DNA of 64,000 bases, taken from positions 1,922,001-1,986,000 of the forward strand of contig NZ_OBMJ01000001.1 of NCBI RefSeq assembly GCF_900199205.1. The letters are read 5' to 3'. The translations under genes were made by a program, and so were the position numbers. The notes beneath the pieces were generated by a model that had not been told where the DNA came from, made no database searches, and worked only from the letters and a program-made list of their open reading frames with translations. This DNA comes from Streptomyces sp. 1331.2 (GTDB taxonomy: Bacteria; Actinomycetota; Actinomycetes; Streptomycetales; Streptomycetaceae). Positions 52,008 through 59,419 of this stretch are shown one piece after another (within the stretch, counting starts at the first letter, position 1; each line of letters begins with the position of its first letter).

Positions 52008-52328
52008 ATGCCCTACGTCCTGCTCGCCCTCGCCATCCTGAGCGAGGTCTGCGCCACCAGCTGCCTCAAGCTCACCGAGGGGTTCACCCGCCTCTGGCCG
52101 AGCCTGGGGGTCGGCGTCGGCTACGCGCTCTCCTTCCTGCTGCTGGGCCGCGCCCTCAAGCACATCCCGGTCTCGGTCGCGTACGCGGTCTGGTCGGGCG
52201 CCGGGACGGCGGCGGTCGCCGGGATCGGCGTGGTCGCCTTCGGCGAATCGCTCGGGCGGCTGCAGTGGCTGGGGATCGCGCTGGTGATCGCCGGGGTGGT
52301 CGTGATCAACCTCAAGAGCAGCCACTGA
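52008..52328 (+). CDS. Small multidrug resistance (SMR/EmrE-like) transporter
   Basis: 106-aa protein with four hydrophobic helices. The essential membrane Glu is in LSEVCATSCLK (residue about 13), and helix 4 contains GIALVIAGVVVIN. It functions as a dimeric proton-coupled exporter of cationic drugs or guanidinium-type compounds. The start lies 1 nt after the HAD gene stop, so the two are co-translated. Confidence 0.92.
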   Translation: MPYVLLALAILSEVCATSCLKLTEGFTRLWPSLGVGVGYALSFLLLGRALKHIPVSVAYAVWSGAGTAAVAGIGVVAFGESLGRLQWLGIALVIAGVVVINLKSSH

Positions 52329-52337
52329 GGCGAATCC

Positions 52338-52382
52338 GACGCATCTGAAGCATCTGACGCATCTGGCACATCTGACGCATCG
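52338..52382. repeat. Five tandem 9-bp units (GACGCATCT type)
   Basis: Units GACGCATCT, GAAGCATCT, GACGCATCT, GGCACATCT and GACGCATCG run head to tail just after the SMR stop. This is a candidate variable-number repeat. Confidence 0.8.
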
Positions 52383-52415
52383 TCAGTTCGTGAAACAGCT
52401 GGTCAACTCGCGCAT

Positions 52416-52452
52416 GGGAGCGGGAAGTCGGAGGGGCCGACTTCCCGCTCCC
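52416..52452. terminator. Hairpin at the left edge of the WXG100 module
   Basis: 16-bp stem GGGAGCGGGAAGTCGG/CCGACTTCCCGCTCCC with loop AGGGG. The same stem with one base change recurs at 56723-56757, on the other side of the module. Confidence 0.8.
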
Positions 52453-52462
52453 GGCCGTTCGC

Positions 52463-52478
52463 TACGGTGTCCCCCATG
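52463..52478 (+). promoter_or_regulatory. Leaderless start of the 52476 gene
   Basis: TACGGT (52463-52468), 7 nt, then ATG 52476. Confidence 0.5.
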
Positions 52479-52967
52479 ACGGACCCCAGGCCCCACCACT
52501 ACCGCTTCGTCCACCGCGAGCTCGCCCGCCAGGTGCTCGAATTCGGCCCGCGAGTGGCCACCCCGGCCCCGGACGGCGGCAGCCTGCTGCCCGTCATCAC
52601 CCGGATCTGGGACGGCCTCGCCCAGACCCTCCCGCCCGAGGACCGCCTGCCCGGCCACGGCCTCGACTGCCGCCACCTGTCGGTCGACGGCCACCACCTG
52701 CTGCTGGTCACCCTGCCCACCCCGGTCGGCGCCACCGAGGCCCACTTCGTCGCCGCCGTCCACCCCAAGGGCGGCAAGACCGTCCGCTACCTGACCCTGG
52801 AGCACGCCTTCCACCCCCTCGACGGCAGCCCCGGCACCGTCCTCGGCGAGTGGACCCCCCAGGGCCACCTCAACCACGGGCCCGGGCCCTCCCCCGTCGC
52901 CGAACTGTTCGTCACCGCCGTCGCCCGGCTCGTCACCCCGGCGAAGCGCGGCTTCTGGCGCCACTGA
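52476..52967 (+). CDS. Conserved hypothetical protein
   Basis: 163-aa soluble protein without signal or membrane segment. It opens with PHHYRFVHRELARQVLEFG and has a central beta-strand-rich part (HLLLVTLPTPVGATEAHFVAAVHP) and a C-terminus ending RGFWRH. I do not recognise the family. ATG 52476 is used because of the leaderless -10; GTG 52467 is an alternative. It is the first gene inside the hairpin-bounded module. A small hairpin (CCCGT/ACGGG, 53040-53053, then GGTTT) follows. Confidence 0.7.
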   Translation: MTDPRPHHYRFVHRELARQVLEFGPRVATPAPDGGSLLPVITRIWDGLAQTLPPEDRLPGHGLDCRHLSVDGHHLLLVTLPTPVGATEAHFVAAVHPKGGKTVRYLTLEHAFHPLDGSPGTVLGEWTPQGHLNHGPGPSPVAELFVTAVARLVTPAKRGFWRH

Positions 52968-53039
52968 AGCAACCCGCTGCCCCCTCCTGCTCGCCGTGGG
53001 GCCGCCGACGTCAAGGGCGCGTCGACGGCCCGTAAAAGT

Positions 53040-53058
53040 CCCGTAACGACGGGGGTTT
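53040..53058 (+). terminator. Small terminator-like hairpin before the WXG100 gene
   Basis: CCCGT-AACG-ACGGG followed by GGTTT. The stem is only 5 bp, so it is weak. Confidence 0.4.
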
Positions 53059-53138
53059 GATCCTCCCGGCCCGATCACCCGCGCACCCACGAGGGTTATG
53101 CTCACCCGGTCCGACAATCGACGCATCGGGGGGCAAAA

Positions 53139-53438
53139 GTGGCCGACTTCACGGTCAGTACGGAATTCCTCGCCAAGTTGGCCCAGGACCTCAAAGGCTG
53201 CGGCGACGAACTCGACCAGGGGCTCAAGGCCTTCGAGGCAGCCAGTCACAGCGGCACCGGCTACGACTTCCTGGACGAGGCCTGCGGGCACTTCAAGGAG
53301 AAGTGGGCGTTCGGCCTGAAGAAGGTCCGCGAGTGCGTCAAGATCCTCGACGACGGCCTGGACAAGGTACAGCAGAGCTACGACGGCACCGAGCAGAGCA
53401 TCACCAAGGCCCTCACCCCGACGGCGGCCCAGGCATGA
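53139..53438 (+). CDS. WXG100-like small helical protein
   Basis: 99-aa protein starting at GTG 53139 with GGGGGG 5 nt upstream. It is almost wholly alpha-helical, with a mid-chain turn at HFKEKWAFGLKKV where the Trp sits in place of a canonical WxG. Length, helix-turn-helix layout and position before an LXG/WXG-type gene match ESX substrate or partner proteins. TATGCT near 53097 could be its -10. It overlaps the next gene by ATGA. No ESX secretion gene (EccC and so on) is in the window. Confidence 0.7.
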   Translation: MADFTVSTEFLAKLAQDLKGCGDELDQGLKAFEAASHSGTGYDFLDEACGHFKEKWAFGLKKVRECVKILDDGLDKVQQSYDGTEQSITKALTPTAAQA

Positions 53439-54766
53439 GCGACCCCACGCCCGCAGCCGCGCCCGACTGGTCCGGCCTCGGCTTCAACCCGACCCCCGGC
53501 GACTCCGCCGCCGTCACCGCCCTCAGCGGAAGCCTGCGCCGGGTCGGCACGCACCTGAGCGGCGTCCACACCACGCTCTCCCAGATCAGCGCCAACCAGG
53601 GCCAGTGGACCGGCGATGCCGCCAAGGCCTTCGCCGGCCAGTTCGGCAAGCTCCCCGGCTACCTCCAGGACGCCGCCGACTCCATCACCGCCGCCTACCA
53701 GGCCCTCGACATCTGGTACAAGGCGCTGACCGAACACCAGCCCAAGGCCGCCGAGTTGGCGCGCGCCGCGGTCGCCGCCAAGCAGAAGAAGGCCGAGGCC
53801 GAACAGGCCCACGCCACCGCGGCCGCCGCCCCCGACCTCAAACTGGCCGGCCAGAACTTCCCCGACGACGCCTCCCTCGCCGCCGCCGAACAGCGCTACA
53901 ACAAGGCGAAGAGCCACCTCGACGCCGCCGCCACCCTGGTCGGCAACGCGACCGCCGAACTCACCGGCCTCCAGAGCCAGGCCCACGAACTCGCCGAGGG
54001 CCACAAGGCGGACGCCCACAAGACGGCCGACGCCATCCGCAAGGCCGCCGACAGCAAGGCCCCGCCCGAGCCGGGGTGGCTCAGCAAGGTCGGCAACTGG
54101 CTGAAGAACCACGGCGCCGACCTGCTGACGGTGGCGGCCGGCGTCTGCGGCGTCGCGGCGATCTTCTTCCCCGCCTTCGCCCTGCCCGCCATCCTGTTCA
54201 GCGCCGCCGCCGCCGGCGCGCACACCGCCCAGTACGCGGCCAAGGGCCAGCTGTGGCCGCCGCAGAAGAACATCGGCAACTGGCTGACCCTGGGCGGCGA
54301 CGTCCTCGGCGCGATCCCCGGGGTGGGAGTCGCCGCCAAGGGCGTGAGCGCCGCCCGGGAGGCGAGCGCCGCCGGTGCGGGCGTGCGCGGGGTGGTCACC
54401 GCCGGCTCGACCGAGGTCCGGGCCGCGTCCCGGGCGGTCGACCCGGCGAACCCGCTCTTCGTCGCGGCGGTCGAGAAGCCCGCCATCAAGCTCGGGCTCT
54501 CCAAGGCCACCGCGATGAACGTCTCCGACGGCGTCCAGGCCGTCACCACCGCCGGCCTCAACGCCCCGACCGCGTACGCCCTCACCCAGGACAACCCGAG
54601 CAACGGCCTGACCAGCGCGGTCAACTACACCACCGGCGGCAACAACCTCCTCGGCTCGGGCGGCCTCGCCACCGGCGGTGGCAAGGCCAACGCGATCGTC
54701 GGCACCGTGTCCACCGTCGGCAACCTGATCGGCGTGACCGGATGGGCGGCCGGCTATGGCCGTTGA
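53435..54766 (+). CDS. Putative T7SS-secreted WXG/LXG-type protein
   Basis: 443-aa protein. The first 110 residues form an ESX-like helical hairpin with the WxG turn in QGQWTGDAAKAF (about residue 57). An Ala/Lys/Glu-rich coiled-coil region spans about 110-200. Two hydrophobic stretches lie near 225-262 (LLTVAAGVCGVAAIFF; LPAILFSAAAAGAHTA), and a Gly/Ala-rich C-terminal region ends WAAGYGR. No toxin catalytic motif was recognised. It is coupled to the WXG100-like gene by ATGA and overlaps the next gene by 11 nt. The role is inferred from architecture. Confidence 0.72.
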   Translation: MSDPTPAAAPDWSGLGFNPTPGDSAAVTALSGSLRRVGTHLSGVHTTLSQISANQGQWTGDAAKAFAGQFGKLPGYLQDAADSITAAYQALDIWYKALTEHQPKAAELARAAVAAKQKKAEAEQAHATAAAAPDLKLAGQNFPDDASLAAAEQRYNKAKSHLDAAATLVGNATAELTGLQSQAHELAEGHKADAHKTADAIRKAADSKAPPEPGWLSKVGNWLKNHGADLLTVAAGVCGVAAIFFPAFALPAILFSAAAAGAHTAQYAAKGQLWPPQKNIGNWLTLGGDVLGAIPGVGVAAKGVSAAREASAAGAGVRGVVTAGSTEVRAASRAVDPANPLFVAAVEKPAIKLGLSKATAMNVSDGVQAVTTAGLNAPTAYALTQDNPSNGLTSAVNYTTGGNNLLGSGGLATGGGKANAIVGTVSTVGNLIGVTGWAAGYGR

Positions 54767-55442
54767 GACCCCCGGGGCCGTCCTGCCCCCGCTCTGGCTC
54801 ACCCTCCCCGCGGGGTTCACCGCCGTCGACCTGGACGAGGACCTGGGCGACCGGATGGCCCGCGCGGCCGAACAGCTCCACGCGCTCTTCCCCGAGGCCC
54901 GCCCCGAGCAGAAGCTCAGCGCCGTGATCGCCGCCGAGACCGCCCTGCAGGCCCAACTGCGCGAGGGCGCCGTCCACGTGTCCAGCTGCCTGGTCCGCGC
55001 CGAGGACGGCGAGCCGATCCACGGCATGTTCGCCGTCTTCCTGCGCCCGCAGGACCAGGGCCCGCCCGGCAGCTACCCGGCCCGCGTCGCCGAGGAGCTG
55101 GCCGAGGCCTGGCCGGACGCCGACGTCGGCGTGGTCGACCTCCCGGTGGGCCGCGCCGCCCTCGCCGCCCGCGACCTGACCGTTCCGGTGCCCGGCGCGG
55201 TGTGGGGCGTGCCCGAGTCCACCGTCAGCACCGTGCGCCAGCTCGAACTGCTGCTCCCGCACCCGTGGAGCCCGCACGTGGTCGCCGCCGTCTTCACCAC
55301 CGAGGACCTCGACTACTGGGACGAGTGGCTGCCGCTGCTCGCCACCGCCTTCCGCGGCTTCTCCTTCCACCCGCCCCGCGACGAAAGCCTCGACGCCCTC
55401 CCGCCCGAAGAGTGGGACCCGGTCCGGAAGGCCTTCGGATGA
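54756..55442 (+). CDS. Conserved hypothetical protein of the WXG100 module
   Basis: 228-aa acidic, soluble protein. It starts VLPPLWLTLPAGFTAVDLDEDLGDRMARAAEQ and has a C-terminal ASTVSTVRQLELLLPHPWSPH-like segment with HVVAAVFTTEDLDYWDEWLPLL. There is no signal peptide or membrane helix. Similar proteins occur beside WXG-type genes in Streptomyces in my recollection. A chaperone- or immunity-like role is possible but unproven. It overlaps both neighbours (11 nt and ATGA). Confidence 0.68.
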   Translation: MAVETPGAVLPPLWLTLPAGFTAVDLDEDLGDRMARAAEQLHALFPEARPEQKLSAVIAAETALQAQLREGAVHVSSCLVRAEDGEPIHGMFAVFLRPQDQGPPGSYPARVAEELAEAWPDADVGVVDLPVGRAALAARDLTVPVPGAVWGVPESTVSTVRQLELLLPHPWSPHVVAAVFTTEDLDYWDEWLPLLATAFRGFSFHPPRDESLDALPPEEWDPVRKAFG

Positions 55443-56086
55443 CCTTCGCCCGGTCCGCCCCGGCCACGGGCACCACCCGCCCGTGGCTCGGCCGGGCCGC
55501 CGCCCTGATCACCGTCCTGACCTGCCTGTTCATCGGCATCGTGCTCGCCGGCGGCTACGTCGGCACGCTCCTCGTCGTCGGCCTGGTGGTCCTCTACCTC
55601 GTGCTGGCGGGCGTGGGGCTGGTCAAGCTCCGAGGGCCCGGGAGCGACCCCGGTTACAAGGACGTCGGCGGGGCGCTGGCCCTGGTCGCCCTGGCCGTCA
55701 TCATGGCCACCGCCGCGGGCGGGGACGCCTGGCAGAACCTGGTGCTCTCCTCCGGCCGCGAGGTGAACGCCGTGGTGGTCTCCGCGAAGGCCGACAAGTC
55801 CTCCCGCGGCTCGACGACCTGGAGCTACGCCCTCGCGTCGGCGGACGGCGCGGGCGTTCCCGGCGGGCCGCTGGCGCAGGACTCCGAGCGGTTCAGGCCC
55901 GGCGACACCGTCACCGTCCGGATGGACCCGGCCGGGCGCGTCGCGCCCAAGCTCCCGGGCGAGGCCGGCTCCACGGCCTCCCTGTGGTCGGTGATCGGGC
56001 TCAACGCGGGCATCGCCGTCCTCCTCCTCTGGTTCGCCCGCTTCGGCAGCCGCCCCCGCCGGAAGGCACCTTCGGCGGCGGCGTAG
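55439..56086 (+). CDS. Membrane protein, tandem paralogue 1
   Basis: 215-aa protein with two to three N-terminal hydrophobic helices (AALITVLTCLFIGIVLAGGY; LLVVGLVVLYLVLAGVG) and another near residues 78-92. An external beta-domain follows (REVNAVVVSAKADKS...DSERFRPGDTVTVRMDPAGRV), then a final helix (VIGLNAGIAVLLLWFARF). The central domain resembles DUF3592-like folds. The next gene has the same plan. ATG 55439 overlaps the preceding stop. Confidence 0.68.
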   Translation: MTFARSAPATGTTRPWLGRAAALITVLTCLFIGIVLAGGYVGTLLVVGLVVLYLVLAGVGLVKLRGPGSDPGYKDVGGALALVALAVIMATAAGGDAWQNLVLSSGREVNAVVVSAKADKSSRGSTTWSYALASADGAGVPGGPLAQDSERFRPGDTVTVRMDPAGRVAPKLPGEAGSTASLWSVIGLNAGIAVLLLWFARFGSRPRRKAPSAAA

Positions 56087-56121
56087 CCTTCCCTCCGATC
56101 GCTTGTACGAACGGGGGCGCC

Positions 56122-56718
56122 ATGGGCGGGATCCGAAGGCACCGGGGGACGGCCGCGCTGGTGGCGGCGGTGCCGGTGGGGAGCGTCGGGCTGGTGCTCG
56201 CGGGCACCTTCCTCGGGGGGTCGGCCGCCTTCGCCCTCGGGGTGGCACTGGTGGTCGGCTGGACGGTGGGCATGGTCCGGCTGGCCGGGCGGATGTTCGG
56301 GTGCTTCGTGGCGTTCTTCGCGGTCGCCGTGGGTGCGACCGCCACCGCGGCGGTGTCGCACGCCCGGGACGACGTGATCCTCGACCTCTCCGGTGTGGAC
56401 ACCACCGCCGTGGTCACGGCGGCGTGGGACCACCCCGAGGGCAAGCACCCGAGTTCGGAGTACGACGTGACGAGCGTGGACGGCGCGCCGCTGGGCGTGC
56501 TGGTCCAGGACCTGCACGCGCTGGCCGTCGGCGACCGGGTGACGGTCCGCTACGATCCCGGGCGCCGGGCGGCCGTCCACCGCCCGCAGGACCTGAGCCT
56601 GCCGACGGACCTCGCGATCGCCGCCGCCCTGAACGCGGCGCTGATGGGCGGGGTGGGCTACCTCGGCGTCCAGGCCACCCGCCGGCGCAGGGGTGCGCTC
56701 ACCGAAGCGTCATCCTGA
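56122..56718 (+). CDS. Membrane protein, tandem paralogue 2
   Basis: 198-aa protein from ATG 56122 (GGGGGCGCC upstream). It has the same architecture as its neighbour: N-terminal helices (LVAAVPVGSVGLVLAGTF; FGCFVAFFAVAVGATATAA) and an external domain with matching DTTAVVTAAWDHPEG...LAVGDRVTVRYDPGRRA. A C-terminal helix (IAAALNAALMGGVGYLG) ends it. The two genes probably arose by tandem duplication. It is the last gene before the second hairpin. Confidence 0.68.
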   Translation: MGGIRRHRGTAALVAAVPVGSVGLVLAGTFLGGSAAFALGVALVVGWTVGMVRLAGRMFGCFVAFFAVAVGATATAAVSHARDDVILDLSGVDTTAVVTAAWDHPEGKHPSSEYDVTSVDGAPLGVLVQDLHALAVGDRVTVRYDPGRRAAVHRPQDLSLPTDLAIAAALNAALMGGVGYLGVQATRRRRGALTEASS

Positions 56719-56722
56719 ACTC

Positions 56723-56757
56723 GGAGCAGGAAGTCGGCCGGCCCGACTTCCTGCTCC
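56723..56757. terminator. Hairpin at the right edge of the WXG100 module
   Basis: 15-bp stem GGAGCAGGAAGTCGG/CCGACTTCCTGCTCC with loop CCGGC, between convergent stops. It is nearly identical to the hairpin at 52416-52452. Confidence 0.82.
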
Positions 56758-56794
56758 GCCCGACGTCCTGCTCCCCCAGGGCCCGGACTGCGCC

Positions 56795-56824
56795 GGTCAG
56801 CCCCGGTCAGCCCCGGTCAGCCCC
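56795..56824. repeat. Three tandem 10-bp units GGTCAGCCCC at the phosphonatase-like stop codon
   Basis: Three exact head-to-tail copies; the TGA stop of the minus-strand gene lies inside the last copy. Confidence 0.78.
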
Positions 56825-57566
56825 GGACGGGCCCCAGCAGCGCCGGCAGCTCCGCCACCGATCCGAGCACGTGGGTCGCGCCGTCGGCCCGCAGCCGGGC
56901 CGCGTCGTGGGCGCCGGTGAGGACGCCGGCGACCACCGCGGCGCCCGCCCGCACGCCGGTCAGCATGTCGTAGCCGGTGTCCCCGGCGACGGCGATCTGC
57001 CGCACCGACTCGGTGCCCGTGCGCAGCAGCGCGGTGAGCGCGAGGTCCGGGTACGGGCGGCCGCGCCCGGCCTCGGCGGGGCAGAGGGTGAGGTCGGCGA
57101 CGGACTGCCAGCCGAGGGCCGTGAGGATGCGGTCCTGGGTGGCCCGGGAGAAGCCGGTGGTGAGGACCACCTTGCGGCCCTGGCCGCGCAGTTCGGCGAT
57201 GGCCTCGGCCGCGCCGGGCAGGGCGGCGCAGTGGCCGGCGTCGACCAGGTCGTGGTAGGCGGCCTCGAAGGCGGTGTTGGCCCGCTGGGCCTTCTCCTCC
57301 TCGCCGAACAGGTGCCGGAAGACGGAGATCTTGGACTCGCCCATGGTGGCGCGCACGTGCGCCAGCATCGGCTCGAAGTCGGGGCTGCCGGCCTCGACGC
57401 CGAGGGTCGCCGCGGCGGCGGTGAAGGCCTGCTCGACCAGGCCGCCGTCGGCCACGGTGGTGCCGGCCATGTCGAGCACGACCAGCCGGATGTCGGCGGT
57501 CGTCCGGTTCGGATCGGTCACAGCAGTCACATCGGTCACAGCAGTCACAGGGGTCACATCGGTCAC
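56817..57566 (-). CDS. Phosphonatase-like HAD hydrolase (PhnX-like)
   Basis: 249-aa HAD hydrolase with motif I LDMAGTTVADGG; the DxAGTT form is that of phosphonoacetaldehyde hydrolases, unlike the DxDGT of phosphatases. Other motifs are LTTGFSRATQ (II), GRPYPD (cap side) and IAVAGDTGYDMLTGVRAGA (III). It is expected to cleave the C-P bond of phosphonoacetaldehyde or a close analogue. The start is GTG 57566 with AAGGA upstream, giving a VTD/VTA/VTP-repeat N-terminus. It lies 11 nt after the flavoenzyme gene in the same operon. Confidence 0.83.
   Translation of the reverse strand: MTDVTPVTAVTDVTAVTDPNRTTADIRLVVLDMAGTTVADGGLVEQAFTAAAATLGVEAGSPDFEPMLAHVRATMGESKISVFRHLFGEEEKAQRANTAFEAAYHDLVDAGHCAALPGAAEAIAELRGQGRKVVLTTGFSRATQDRILTALGWQSVADLTLCPAEAGRGRPYPDLALTALLRTGTESVRQIAVAGDTGYDMLTGVRAGAAVVAGVLTGAHDAARLRADGATHVLGSVAELPALLGPVRG
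57513..57566 (-). repeat. Six tandem 9-bp GTGACNNNT units at the start of the phosphonatase-like gene
   Basis: Units GTGACCGAT, GTGACCCCT, GTGACTGCT, GTGACCGAT, GTGACTGCT and GTGACCGAT run consecutively. Each starts with an in-frame GTG, so several alternative starts are possible. Confidence 0.82.
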
Positions 57567-57577
57567 GTCGACGTTCC

Positions 57578-58699
57578 TTACAGGTTGGCGAGTTCGGCGG
57601 TGGTCTCGGCGATGGCCGGCGAGCAGGTCATGCCGCGGCCGCCCGGGCCGGTGACCAGCCAGACGCCGTCGCGCACCCGCTCGCGGTGGACGACCCGGGT
57701 GGTGTCGACGCACTGGGCGTACACCCCGGCCCAGCGGCGGCGGATCCGCGGCAGCGGGCGGCCGAGCAGGTCCTCGGCGACGCCGACCAGGTGGTCGTAC
57801 GGGTCCTCGACCACGTCGAAGCCGAAGGGCTGGTCGTACTCGTGGGTGTCGCCGATGGTCAGCCCGCCGTCGCGCCGCTGGACCATCAGCAGCTGCATCT
57901 TGTGCTCGGCGGCGGTCTCGGGCTGCGGCTGCACCTCGCGCAGCCGGTCCAGGGCGGTGCCGGCGAAGGCGGGGTAGTAGCGGAAGCTGTCGCCGTCGGC
58001 GACGGAGCCGGTGAGGGTTTCGCCGAGCGGGTCGGTCTGCATCATCTGGAGCCGGACTCGGCGGACGGGCAGGGCGGGGGCGAGTTCGCGGACCAGGCCG
58101 CCGAGCCAGGCGCCGGTGCAGAGGACGACCAGGTCGCCGGTGTGGGTGTCGCCGTGGTCGTCGCGGACGGCGTTCTCGCCGATCACGTCGCGGACCTCGC
58201 GCCCGGGCAGGAAGGTGTAGCGGCCGGTGGCCTGGAGGGCGGCGCGCAGCGCGGGCTGGGCGGCGCGGGGTTCGACGGCGGCGTCGCGCTCGCACCGCAG
58301 GGCACCGAGCAGCTTGCCGCGCAGGGCGGGCTCGGCGGCCCGGACCTGGTCGGCGTCGAGCAGCCGGTAGCCGCGGGCGGCGGCGTCGGGCAGGGTCAGG
58401 GCCTGCTCGGCGACGGCGAGTTCGGCCTCGGTGCGGATGGCGGTGAGCGAGCCGTTGGCCCGGAAGCCGAGGTCGGGGACACGGGCACCGATGCGCTCCC
58501 ACAGTTCGCGGGCGCGCAGCGCGGTGTCCAGTTCCTCGCCCCGGGCCCGGCCGCTGACCCAGACCAGGCCGAAGTTGCGGACCGAGGCGCCGCGCGCCTC
58601 GGTCTCGCGCTCCAGGTGGACGACCTCGTGGCCGCGTTCGACGGCCTGCCAGGCGTGCATGGTGCCGAGCACGCCTGCTCCTACGACGATGACTCTCAT
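57578..58699 (-). CDS. FAD-dependent oxidoreductase, HpnW/TIGR03364-like
   Basis: 373-aa D-amino-acid-oxidase-type flavoenzyme with dinucleotide motif VVGAGVLGTMHAWQAVERGHEV (residues about 4-25). Other blocks are LERETEARGASVRNFGLVW, CTGAWLGGL near 205 and a C-terminal GPGGRGMTCSPAIAE that closes the FAD site. The family, as I recall it (TIGR03364), clusters with phosphonatase-like hydrolases and is proposed to oxidise aminoalkylphosphonates, releasing an aldehyde for the hydrolase. Start is ATG 58699. Its promoter region holds a palindrome shared with the importer promoter. The reaction is inferred from context. Confidence 0.82.
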   Translation of the reverse strand: MRVIVVGAGVLGTMHAWQAVERGHEVVHLERETEARGASVRNFGLVWVSGRARGEELDTALRARELWERIGARVPDLGFRANGSLTAIRTEAELAVAEQALTLPDAAARGYRLLDADQVRAAEPALRGKLLGALRCERDAAVEPRAAQPALRAALQATGRYTFLPGREVRDVIGENAVRDDHGDTHTGDLVVLCTGAWLGGLVRELAPALPVRRVRLQMMQTDPLGETLTGSVADGDSFRYYPAFAGTALDRLREVQPQPETAAEHKMQLLMVQRRDGGLTIGDTHEYDQPFGFDVVEDPYDHLVGVAEDLLGRPLPRIRRRWAGVYAQCVDTTRVVHRERVRDGVWLVTGPGGRGMTCSPAIAETTAELANL

Positions 58700-58756
58700 G
58701 CGGCCAGAGTGGTGCGCCCAGGTGTCCCCGGGGCGTCGGAACGCCGTCCCGCAGGT

Positions 58757-58784
58757 GAACCACCTGAAAAGTTGTATAGCCAAC
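58757..58784 (-). promoter_or_regulatory. Operator region of the flavoenzyme-hydrolase operon
   Basis: The plus-strand palindrome GTTGTATAGCCAAC (58771-58784) matches GTTGGCTAGTCAAC of the importer promoter in the arms (GTTG...TA...CAAC). On the minus strand TATACA inside it could be the -10. A PHO-like unit GTTCACCTGCG follows on the minus strand. Confidence 0.6.
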
Positions 58785-58850
58785 CCGCGAGTAGGCGGAG
58801 GCCGCAACCGAGCGCCCGCCCGACGCCTGCAGCCACGCCCGCTACGAACG

Positions 58851-59366
58851 CTACGAACGCGCCACCCGCGCCCGCAGGTAGTTGCGCCGCCCGAAGTTCG
58901 GCTCGTCCACGGCCGTCAGCTCCTCCACCTGGAACCGGTACAGCGCCGCCGCCCCGCCCCCGGTGAGGAACTGCCGCCGGACCTCCTCGTCCTGCGCGAA
59001 GGAGGGGTACCGCCCCTGGTACGCGGCCAGCGCCGCCTCCGCCTGCCGCCCCCAGGCCTCGCTCGCGCTGCCGGTCAGCTGCAGCCCGCGAAGCTGCTCG
59101 CCGAAGACCGGCGGCGGCAGGAAGACGGTGGCCGCGGCCCGGGCCTCCTCGGCCAGGTGGTGGCTGTGCCGGGTGGAGCGCTCGCTGACGAAGTACAGGA
59201 CGAGGTCGTCGTCGTACGCGAAGAAGGCGAGATTGGCGTGCGGCCCGTGCTCGTGGCCGGCGGTGGCGAGGGTCAGCACCATGGCCTCCGCCAGCAGCCC
59301 CTCCACGCCCTTGTGCAGCAGGTCGCCCGGCCAGTTCCCCTGCGTGATGTCGAGTCTGTACGGCAT
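58851..59366 (-). CDS. FMN-binding split-barrel (pyridoxamine-phosphate-oxidase-like) protein
   Basis: 171 aa from ATG 59366 (GGAGGGAG upstream); the open frame to 59507 is not used. The split-barrel pattern appears as LAEAMVLTLATAGHEHGPHANLAFFAYDDDLVLYFVSERSTRHSHHL followed by VFGEQLRGLQLTGSA, typical of YhbP-like/PNPOx-like proteins that bind FMN, F420 or haem. The substrate is unknown. It is transcribed toward the flavoenzyme gene but separated from it by about 150 bp holding a promoter or operator. Confidence 0.82.
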   Translation of the reverse strand: MPYRLDITQGNWPGDLLHKGVEGLLAEAMVLTLATAGHEHGPHANLAFFAYDDDLVLYFVSERSTRHSHHLAEEARAAATVFLPPPVFGEQLRGLQLTGSASEAWGRQAEAALAAYQGRYPSFAQDEEVRRQFLTGGGAAALYRFQVEELTAVDEPNFGRRNYLRARVARS

Positions 59367-59419
59367 TCGGCACTCCCTCCGCTGGCACCGCCCCGGAGCC
59401 CTCGCGCCCCGGGCACGAC

